A stretch of DNA of 64,000 bases, taken from Symsagittifera roscoffensis (Eukaryota; Xenacoelomorpha; Acoela; Convolutidae). The DNA is taken from positions 10,029,716 through 10,093,715 of the forward strand of contig NC_087067.1 of NCBI RefSeq assembly GCF_963678635.1, written 5' to 3'. Shown here in pieces: positions 11,101 to 23,100 of the stretch. Under the pieces are notes generated by a model that searched no databases, had not been told where the DNA came from, and saw only the letters and a program-made list of their open reading frames with translations. The first letter of the stretch is position 1; every line of letters starts with the position of its first letter. A program made the position numbers and the translations under genes.

Positions 11101-14100
11101 TTTAAGGTTTACAGATTAGTAATAACCTTAAGAGATTAAATGAAAAAAAAATGAAAACTTTTTTTTTCTAAAATTTGAAGTTTTTTTAATGAAAATCAAC
11201 CCCCCCATACACCATATAAAGTACAAAAGGATAGATTTTGCTCCTTGTAACAAATCAATTATGGCAAATAAACTTCTTTAAACCAATTTGACCAATTTGG
11301 AACGATTTCTAAGACGGTTTATATCTCGTCTTACGCGTTAATAGCGCGAAATATATCCCGAGCACAAATATTCCGTTACTTTCGTATCGAAATTTGGAAC
11401 AAAAAGCAGTAAAATTCGATAAACCGCGGAAACAAGCATGAACAAAAACCAATCGAACTTAATGAAGTATATCATCATCAGAGTTCGGCAAATTGTTGCT
11501 GCCTATTGCAAAAATAGTGGATTCAATAGCCAAATTAATAGTTAAGACACTTTTAGAAAGACCAGCATACGCGATATTATGCTTTCAGGCGCTTAATGTG
11601 GTATCATAATAAAACGCAATTGGCCGTGATTTAGATTACCAGAAACAATTGAAAAATATTGAGCGTCTCGGAGAAAAACGAGTAACTTTCTGACTAATTG
11701 TAGAGCTTTATTACGTTTTTTTTCAGCTATAACACTATAACAACCTCTTTTTTCAAACTATCACCCAAATGAGCATCTCAAAAATATATATTAAGCAGAA
11801 ATATTGTGAAACAAAAAACAATTTTTTCAATTTTAAAAATTTCACATACTTTAATTGCTGCGTTAAAATTACTTTGATCGGAATATTCCACTTGCTCAGT
11901 AGATAGCTATCCTTGCGAAAAGATTTGTTTGCACCATTCAAAAACAATTTTTAAATTTACGTTCATACTTCAAGAAGACGAAAGAGTAGATCAGTTGCAT
12001 AGCGTAAGCTTAATTGTTATTTTTCTGACCACTCGAAGAGTGGACAAAAACTTTGGATTCGGGACATTTTTTTTTACATCTTTTTTAGACTACCACAAAG
12101 CAAGCTCGTACGGGATCAAAATTGATCATATTAAAGCTTTATTGGTCGTCATTAGGATGCTAAAAATATTACGAAAAAGTCTAATTACATCTCATAACTC
12201 AATTCGGCTACAAGTTCAACGTTATCTCAGCTATTATTACTTTAAATTACTTCGTTTTTTCTTATGTAATCAGTCAGTCTTTACAAATATTGGCAGTAAC
12301 ATTTAGTAAAAAAAATAGCAAAGTTTTTGAAATTTTTGAAAATTGCAAGGTAAATCAGTCACTCAATCTTTACAAATATTTACAATAAAATTTAAAAAAA
12401 GTTGCAACGTTTTTTTTGAAATTTTTTCTTGTTTCTTTTGAAATCATTTTTGACTTTTGAATTTCTTTTTTTGAGTTATCCTGGTCGGATCATTCTGTGC
12501 TACTTGCAAAATAACTGCTATCCTGTTAAATATGAACGCCTCCTAGGCCGTTTGAGAGGACGACTGAGGAGAACAGTAGGATAGCGGAGGCTCTGGTGGA
12601 CATGAAGAGTGGTGTATTGAAGGAGATCCCTCAGAACAGACTGTCCAAGAGACAGCTACTCAGAAGGGTGGCATGCATAGCCACTCTGGACACTTACAAG
12701 GAAGAGGACATGACAGGTATACTATTTCTATATCTTTATGTATTCCCTAGTCGATAGCCAATGGTTATCTTGCAGGATCTTGCAAGATACTTGCGAGATT
12801 CTTGACAAGATGTAAGATTATATTATCAAGATCTTGCAAGATTCTTGCAAGGTTCTTGTAAGATTCTTGACAAGATGTAAGATTATATTGTCAAGATCTC
12901 TTGCGAGATTCTTGCAAGATTCTTGACAAGATGTATGTATATCTTGTCAAGATCTTGCAAGATTCATGCAAGATCTTACAAGATAATCATAATTCAAGAT
13001 AATCATAATTCAAGATAATCATAATTCAAGATAATCATAATTCAAGATAATCATAATTTTGCAAGATCGCAAAAAAAACTTCTTGCTAGAACCCAGTTTC
13101 TTATGATTTTCATTAGTCTGACCCATCACTGGAAATGTATTCAGAATTCTGAAAAAATTTCCAGAATAGAAATTTCCAGGATTGCAGTTAATAAAAAGTC
13201 ATTCAATATATAAAAATAATGAAATTTCATTCGAATTTAGTTGCTCTACTTTTCAAAGAATTTATGACAGCTTCAACCTAATTAGAAGAAAAGAGAAAAA
13301 AATAGATAGCGAAGCGGAAATCAAATAACAGAATACTCGGAATATAATAAAAATTCGACTACACAGAACTATACCCATGAATCGTTAACGCATTTATCAT
13401 CGCCAGTCGATGTTGTGGCTTTTTCTTTCAATTTTCACTAGTTTGAATCGATCCGTGTTGGACCCAAAAATCATAGACACAACAGATGTCAAAGTCTGAA
13501 CATAGTCTGCGCAAACTGCCAAACGCATGAGACGAAGTCATATAAGTGATAACTGACCAGTTCAAAATAACGCTTGATATTAACAAAAAGTCAGAGAAAA
13601 AGTAAGCATGGATACGGTTAATCTAGATATGAAATAAGACATCCTTTTGAAGCCAGTGGATCTTCAGAAAAAACTGATATTCCAAATCATAAAAAGTTTC
13701 GGTCAACTTTCGTTAGATCATAAAAAGTGTCTAAACGCATTTTGCCACCCACACACTTTGCCCCTCTAAAATTTACTGATACATTTTGCCCTTAATATCT
13801 TACACACAAAGTTTCGCAAAAATGTTGGCGCAAAATGGGCGAGGGAAAAAACCATTTCAATTTTTCTTAGTTTAAATCCTTAAATGACACGCCTGATTCC
13901 GCACTTTGTCGGTACCCATAGTCTGAAACCGGCCTTGGTGGACTCAGCGGTCAGAAACCGGACACATTTCGTTCACATGGCCTGAAACCATGTTCCTTAG
14001 GTCGACACAGTCTGAAAGCTAATTCCTACGGTTCACTTGGCTTAAAATCAAATTTAATTGCTCCATACCCTCTAAAATTTGATTTCGTCAATCCACATGC

Positions 14101-17100
14101 TCTGAAACTGGGGCATACAGTGCTGATTTAAATTAACCGGACAAAACGCTTTCAACTTGAAATTTAAAACGCGTTTTTCTCAAATTGGGTTGAGTTTAGG
14201 TGAAAACTTATGAAGACAAAACTTGCCTAAAATTCTAGCAGAATTAATATGGTGTAATTTGTTTTGCAAAATTCGGGCCCAAAATTTTACCCCAAAAATG
14301 GGTCGTTTTGGCTTTTCTTAGTTAATCAAAAATTACACCAAAAATAACCAATCGATCACGGACATAATTGTATCAAAGTGAGCGCCTTACGTAGGCCAAC
14401 AAACTTTAATGAGGGTGTATTCTCCAAAAAAAATTGCAAATCGTTTAAAAATTGTTTTTAAATCAAAAGTAGGTATTTTATTTAGTAAAAACGACCTTTT
14501 TTGTCTATCAAACAAAAATAAATTAATTTATACATTGTTTTGGAGAATATACCCTCTTCAAGTTTGTTGGGCTACGTAAGGGGCTCACTTTGATATAATT
14601 ATGTCTGTGATCGACTGGTTATTTTTGGCGTAATTTTTGATAAACTAAGAAAAGCCAAAATGACCCATTTTTGGGGTAAAACTTTGGGCCCGAATTTTGC
14701 AAAACAAGTTACACCATATTATTATTTTTTAAATTTTAAGCAAGTTTTGCCTTCATAAGTTTTCACCTAAACTCAACCCAATTTGAGAAAAACGGGTTTT
14801 AAATTTCAAGTTTAACGCGTTTTGTCCGGTTTATTTAAATCAGCACTGTATAGAGAGTTGCAAGCAAAATAAACAAGATTGCTCGTATCAAGGCGAAACC
14901 CTGAATGTTCCGACTGTCATTCAAGGTTTTTGAAACAGTGATAACATTAAAAAATTAAATTAAATAAAACAAAATGAATTTTGAAATTTTAAAAGAAATA
15001 TTTTTTTCTTCTAAAGTTTGAAATTTTTTATGAAAATCATTCTCCCACACGCCATATAAAGAACAAAAGGGTAGATTTTGCTCCTTGTAACAAATCAATT
15101 ATGGCAAATAAGTTTTTTTCAACCAATTTGGAACAATTTTTAACACGGATTAACTCTCCGCTTACGCGTTAATAGCGCGAAATATATCGCGCGTTAATTG
15201 TATCAAATTAGCCAAAATGGCAATCTTTAAACACCCATAACTTTACAAAAAATGATCACAGGTGAAGTAACTTTTCAAATTTAAGCTCAGGACAACAATA
15301 GCTTTCGAATGATAAAAAAATTCCGTCAAAAATGGCTAGTTAAAAAGTCGAAATTTGTCTGAAGAAAAAAAAACCACCCGAGCACAAATATTCCGTTACT
15401 TTCGTATCGAAAGTCGGAACAATAAATAGACACGTGTAGTTCTGCCTTGACTAGGCCTTATTCTTAAAACAGCTTGGAAATTTTCGTTATCCAACGTTAT
15501 ACATTCAGTCTTTCCTTATAAACCCGAGTCAAGAAAAACTATTTCGATAAATTATATTAGGAAATTGAAATTTCCAAAATTAAAACTTTTCAAACCGTTC
15601 AAAACTTTTAACAATTTCAAAGCATTTTTGGTAGCTCCAATTTGTTAACTGAATTTTTGAGTGAGTATTTTAAGCAAGGTCTTAAAACGAGCTTTGGCAA
15701 AACTGATCAGTAACATTTTAAAATAAGCAAACAAACACAGACATTGAACTAACTTCATTACCCGTTGAAAACTGCTCAGTTTGTTTAGAAAACGGCTCAA
15801 ACTGCTCGTTTTATTTTGACTGAATTTTATCAAACTTCGAAACATTGGCAAAACTGGCTACTTTCAAACCCTATATTTTTACAAAAAATTGTTAACAAAG
15901 CTTTTTAAATTTGAATTTGGAACAACAATGATTTCCAAATGATTTAGAAAATCCCTTCAAAAAAGCTAATTAAAATGTTTCTTGGAGAAAAAAGAACCAA
16001 ACTGACCCCAAATCTTCAGTAAAATTGCCCAGGAGACGATACAGTAATTTTTGTAGGTTAAACATCGACTGTGAATGGAATCACCATTTTCAAAACTGCG
16101 ATAAAAACAAGTCAACTAGAAGCCAACAAAACAATGTCGAAGATTCACTTACTTTGAGAATTTCAAACACAAATTTCAACAAGACTGCTCGTATCAGGGC
16201 GAGGCCCTGAATGTTCCGACTGCCTCTTAAGGTCTATGGAGCAGTAATTACATGGAAAAATTAAATGAAAAAAATGAAAAAAAAAATCCTAAAATTTGAA
16301 ATTTTTAAATGAAAATCATCCCCCCACACGCCAAATAAAGAACGAAAGGACAGATTTTGCTCCTTGTAACAAATCAATCAAGGCAAATAAGCTTCTTGCA
16401 ACCAATTTGGAACTATTTCTGAGACGGATTAACTCTCCGCTTACGCGTTAATAGCGCGAAATATATCGCGCGTTAATTGTCCCAAATTGGCCAAAATGGC
16501 AATCTTTAAACTCCCGTACCTTTATGAAAAACAATTACAGGTGAAATATCATTTCTAATTTAAGCTCAGGACAACAATACCTTTCGAATGATATAAATAA
16601 ATTCCGTCAAAAATGGCTAGTTAAAAAGTCGAAATTTGTCTGAAAAAAAAAACCCACCCGAGCAGAAATATTCCGTCACTTTCGTATCGAAAGTCGGAAC
16701 AATAAATAGACACGTGTAGTTCTGCCTTGACTAGGCCTTATTCTTAAAACAGCTTGGAAATTTTCGTTATCCAACGTTATACATTCAGTCTTTCCTTATA
16801 AACCCGAGTCAAGAAAAACTATTTCGATAAATTATATTAGGAAATTGAAATTTCCAAAATTAAAACTTTTCAAACCGTTCAAAACTTTTAACAATTTCAA
16901 AGCATTTTTGGTAGCTCCAATTTGTTAACTGAATTTTTGAGTGAGTATTTTAAGCAAGGTCTTAAAACGAGCTTTGGCAAAACTGATCAGTAACATTTTA
17001 AAATAAGCAAACAAACACAGACATTGAACTAACTTCATTACCCGTTGAAAACTGCTCAGTTTGTTTAGAAAACGGCTCAAACTGCTCGTTTTATTTTGAC

Positions 17101-20100
17101 TGAATTTTATCAAACTTCGAAACATTGGCAAAACTGGCTACTTTCAAACCCTATATTTTTACAAAAAATTGTTAACAAAGCTTTTTAAATTTGAATTTGG
17201 AACAACAATGATTTCCAAATGATTTAGAAAATCCCTTCAAAAAAGCTAATTAAAATGTTTCTTGGAGAAAAAAGAACCAAACTGACCCCAAATCTTCAGT
17301 AAAATTGCCCAGGAGACGATACAGTAATTTTTGTAGGTTAAACATCGACTGTGAATGGAATCACCATTTTCAAAACTGCGATAAAAACAAGTCAACTAGA
17401 AGCCAACAAAACAATGTCGAAGATTCACTTACTTTGAGAATTTCAAACACAAATTTCAACAAGACTGCTCGTATCAGGGCGAGGCCCTGAATGTTCCGAC
17501 TGCCTCTTAAGGTCTATGGAGCAGTAATTACATGGAAAAATTAAATGAAAAAAATGAAAAAAAAAATCCTAAAATTTGAAATTTTTAAATGAAAATCATC
17601 CCCCCACACGCCAAATAAAGAACGAAAGGACAGATTTTGCTCCTTGTAACAAATCAATCAAGGCAAATAAGGTTCTTGCAACCAATTTGGAACTATTTCT
17701 GAGACGGATTAACTCTCCGCTTACGCGTTAATAGCGCGAAATATATCGCGCGTTAATTGTCCCAAATTGGCCAAAATGGCAATCTTTAAACTCCCGTACC
17801 TTTATGAAAAACAATTACAGGTGAAATATCTTTTCTAATTTAAGCTCAGGACAACAATACCTTTCGAATGATATAAATAAATTCCGTCAAAAATGGCTAG
17901 TTAAAAAGTCGAAATTTGTCTGAAAAAAAAAACCCACCCGAGCAGAAATATTCCGTCACTTTCGTATCGAAAGTCGGAACAAAAATGCTTTCGAAATCTG
18001 CTTTCTTGAGACAATTTGTTTTTACGAGACTTTTCTCACTCTTTAACTAGACGTTTTTGAAAATGTTATCAAGGATCTGTGGGTTATTGTTGTCCAAAGA
18101 CTAAAATTTTGAAAGAAAACTGCTTTCTGACCATGTTTTTAATTGGAGAAAATTGGCAGTTTAAGATGACAAGTTTGGATAATATTTTGGACAAAATCAT
18201 ACGACCGATTAGCTGGCCTCATATCAATTTAAAACAACTTTGTTAAGCGGAATAATTCACCACGCATAGGTAATTAGCAACACGCTTTCAAGTTATGAAT
18301 AAATTTTTCAAAATGCGCATAAATTAGTGCAGAGCAGACTTAAATTGGCAGTTTTCAAAGTCATAAAATTTGCAAAAAAAAAATTTAATTTTTATTTTAA
18401 GGAGTCGTCATCTTCAATAAGCTATAAAAAGTTTCTGCTGAAATTATTATTTCAACCGCCACATATGACTGAGTAAAAAAGCCATCCCAAGCAGAAATAG
18501 TTCACTTTCTTCGAAAGTCGGAACACGGAACAATAAACGCGCAATACATTTTGCTGTAAAAGAATATATTTTGCTCTAATAAAAAATTTTCAGACACCTG
18601 TAATATCTTTGTCCGCTTAGCATACCATGTGCGGAGAAGTAACGGGTGGGGAATTTGACGCGCCTTTGCTAAGTTATTGCGACTCTTGAAAACAAACAAT
18701 AAGATTCAGAAATAATAATTTATTCCCAGTTTGTTCAAAAAAAATATCAGCTTCAGTTTTTTCCCTCTCAAACTCTCAACAAGATCTTCGACTGTTCCCT
18801 GTTTGTTTCCCGCATTTGATCTCGGTCGCAAGGCATATTCCTAGTTCTTCCAAAATTATATGGACTAAAAATAAATCCTCCCCGTAGTCGTCTGCTTTCA
18901 AATTTTTGAACGCTTCTGCAAACATAGCCATCAGCACAAAGCAATTTAGAAGCTTCATCTCAATTGACTTTTTTAACTATCTTACAAGTTTTTAATTTTT
19001 ATACGTAATTCTTCTGTTCTCAGTAACCGATTGCAACAAAAATTGGCATGCTGACTATTTATGCTATGAAAATATATTTATTCGTCACATCAAACAGTGT
19101 AAAGTTGCTCGTTACACCATTAAATCGATGCTTATGTAAGAAAAAAAAACTCCAAAAATTTTATGTGAAAAGGGAAGTAATAGGTTTTGAAATTGGGCAA
19201 CTAAACCATCTTCTGATTTTTTTGACGGTTTAGCTACTTGAACGAAAGTTAGGTTATCCAAAACGCTGCAAAGTGGGCATAGAAGGGCGATTATGTTTGC
19301 TCCTGGAAAACTATGACTTTCAAAGTATGTAAAGGGTTTCAGTTGGGTCAGGTACAACTTTCACTAGATTTTTTCATTAGTTGCAAAATTTTATAGGGTG
19401 CGATTTTAATGCAAGGAAACGGCACAAGAGTTTTATCTTTTTTAAAACACCGACTTTTTTAAGTTCACGTGGAACACCTTCCTTTTTAAGAAATTTGTGA
19501 AAGATATTTGAATTATCAAAATTTTGTCTAGTTTATTAGTGCTATCTCAATTTTCTACTTGATTTTATATGGTATTTTGAATTGCCAGAGAGCGACTTTG
19601 GTTCGAAAATTAAAGTAGAAGTGTGATCTATTATAGTAAAATTTGAAAAATCAAAAAGTGTGAGAATGTGAGCGGTTTAAAAAAATTTACTCGATAGATT
19701 CTGGTAACATTCGAATTAAGTGAACAAAGTTTCACTAGTAAATTTTTGCAGGTGGGAGGGAAAGAAACAAGAGCCCAAATCAATTACTGAAAAATCAATC
19801 AGTTGCAGGTGAGAGGGAAAGTGGGAGGTAAAGAAACAAGAGCCCAAATCAATTACTGAAAAATCAGTCATTTAATCGAGATTTCGGCTCTTTTCCAATT
19901 TTCCACACCCCTCAGAAAAATCAAAACGGCCCAAACTGCTCGTATTGACAAAAATACTACTTTCAAACCCTCTATTTCTACGGAAATTGTCAAAAAGTTA
20001 TATTTGAACTTAGAGCATCAGTTATTTCCGGCTCTTTTTCAATCCCCCCAGATTTCAATGTTTCCAATTTGATAGATATTCTACTTGTTATAACGGCTAA

Positions 20101-23100
20101 ATGCGTGCTGTTACGATGTCAATCATGAAGAACAAATCTGTTCACAATTGTTGGTTTGCTCACCATGTAAACCAAAAAATTCATTGCATTGAGACAACGT
20201 TAAAAAAAATTTCAAACTTTAAATTCAAATTTCGCGGGAAAAAGAAAATGAGCCTAATTTCCAAGTGATTTACACAATCCCCTGAAAACGGCTAGTTGAA
20301 AAGTCGGCAAAACAATCTCAAAAATTCATATATTTTGAGAATTTCAACCACAGGTTTTTTAATAATGGTTTTGAATAGTAATGAAAATTGGGCTCGGTGA
20401 AATTTGTTTTCACGAGACAATTTTGATTGTTTAACAAAGAGCTTTTAATTTTTTTTAAAAAGTTATCCGTAGGCTATTGTGGTCATAAACTAAAAATTTG
20501 AAGAAAAAAAAATGCCCTCCGACAATGTTTTTAAAGAAGACCAACTTCAAAGACTGGCAGTTTAGGATAATAAGCGCGCGATTACTTTGATCTATTAAAG
20601 CGTGAACGGGAGCTAAACCTCTCCAAAGTGAATTGAAGCAAGGAATTTGGTATAACTGAAAAGTTATCAGACTTATATTTGATTTTTGTCTAATTAGCAC
20701 ATCGTGTGCGGAGAAATAACAAAGATAAACAAACAATCAAATACTGTGGTTTTTTCCAATATACCTCATCTTGTTTCGGCTCTTTTCCAGTTTTCCCACC
20801 CCTTTCAAATTCAACTTTGAAAAGCTTATTTTACCTTGTCATAATGCAATGAAATTTGGCGTGTAGAACAAATCAACAACTGTGAACAGATTTGTTCTTC
20901 ATACTTTACAGCGTAACATCCATTTAGCCGTAATAACACGTAAAACAAACTATAAACTCGGTATTTTGAAAGGTGGGGAGAAACTGGAAAAGCGCCCTTG
21001 TTTCAAACCAAAAAGTTATGAAGTGGTAGCTTTTGCCAATAATTTGTGAAGTGTTATTTTCAAAACAAAAAAACTCTAACTTTCAATGAAAGAAAAGAAA
21101 AAACAGAATGTTTTTTTTGAAATAAAAGGTTGTTATATTGAATCACGCATTGCTAAATTGTATCACCAAAAACCGTGAAACTTCTGGCTCTTTTCCTTTT
21201 CCCTACCTGCAAACTTTTATAAATTAAATTACTGTTCACATTGTCCGATCGTTATGAAACATGATATTCGGCCTCATATAGCCATGACAAGTAAATTTGG
21301 TATCTATAATAACCCTTGTAAAACCACTCATTACACCATAAAACTGATGCTCGTGATTTTTTTTAGTTAAAAAAGGTGAATTTTTTAGTTACACCGGTCT
21401 CAGCTATTTTCCACTCCCCCTTTCAATTTTAGTTGACATAAAACGAATGTGTCTAAAGATTGACTATTGATTGTGAATATATTTGTTTTTCATACTTTAC
21501 ATCGTAACACACAACTTTTAGCCTGAATGACACGTAAAAAAACTATTAATATAAAATTTGAAAAGTTGGGTGAAAAAGGAAAAGATCCCATGTCTAGGCT
21601 AAATTTTTCTGGGTCGTTTCAATCTCAGAAACATATCCATGGCTAGCAATCTCCGGTTATATCAATTGCCCGCGACGGTCTAGAAATACACAAGAATAGG
21701 ATCTGAAAATCTGAAAATACCAGGACTGGTTGAATTGTACGATCGCTTCAAAACTAGTTTCAGTTAAAGAGAAAGCCTCAAAATTAGGGCAGGCATGTTT
21801 TGTACAAGATAAAGACTATTTAAATGACTTGCGACATTTTTAACTCCAATAAAACATGTCAGAGTAAAAAAAGTGAACAAATTTTCACAAAATTTTTTTA
21901 CATATTATTATTGTATGGGAAACTTTTTCCAGTTATTGTGGCTCATGAAAACAATAAAAGTAAGAAAAATAAGTTAATTCCAAGTTTGTTCAAAAGAAAA
22001 TTGCCAGCTTTAGTTTTTTCCGTCCCAAACTCTTTACAAGGTCATCGATTGTTTCCTGTTTGTTTCCTGGAAACCTTCTGGGTTCGAACTCAAGGTCACT
22101 GAGATCTCGGTCATAAGGCATATTCTTAGTCCTGCCATATTTAGATTTAATATCATTGAGAATTCCTCCCAGAAATCCTCTTCTTTCATTTTTTTCATAA
22201 GTGACTGATTTATTGAACGCTTCAGCACACACAGCCAGCACCACAAAACAAATGAGAAGTTTCATCTAAAATGAGATTTTTTGTCTAAATTGGAAAGTTG
22301 AACCGACATTTGTTCTTAATTTAAGAAAAACGGCTCTTCCCCACCCCTCCCACTAGCAAATTTTTAAATTTTATAAGTAATATTTCTGTTATCATTTTCC
22401 AATTGCTACAAAATTTGGCATGCGGACTAGTTATGCCATGACGGCTCTTTTTTCTTCCCCCCCCCACCTCCCACGACCATCAATTTTATGGTGTAACGAG
22501 TGGTTTTATAAGGTTAAATATGAAGACCAAATGTGTTTGGCACTTCTTAATTAGTCCGCATGTCAATTTTCATAATGATCGGACAATGTGAACAGTAACT
22601 TTACTGGTAAAATATTGCAGGTCGGGGGGGGGGGGGAGGAAAAAGAGCCGCCATGACAAATATAATTTGTCGTCGTACTAAATATTACACAACGACTCGC
22701 TACACCATAAAATTGATGCTTTACATGAGGTGAGGGAAAAGGAAAAAGAGCCGAAATTTTAATGTGAATAAGGAAACAATAGGTGCTGAAATTTCAACCT
22801 GCGGCAGTTTAACCTGCTTATTTTATTTGACAGTTGAACCACTCGAACAAATGTTATTTTATCAAAAACTCAGGGAAGGGGCATATAAAAACCATTATGT
22901 TCGCTCCTGGACATTTTTTGGACTCATATGAAAGGTTGGCTCTTTTTCCTTTTCCACCCACCTGCAAAATTTTACATTGTTGACCAAATAGTCCGATTGC
23001 AATGAAAATTTATATCCGGACTAATAAGGCCACGACAAACATATTTGGTTTCTTATACAACCTCGTAAAACTACTCGTTACACAAATTTATTGAATCTCG

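Noticed and set aside
11929-12306. 125-residue open frame, plus strand
   Set aside because: AT-rich and hydrophobic/basic by composition, no domain, and inside an intron; likely chance.
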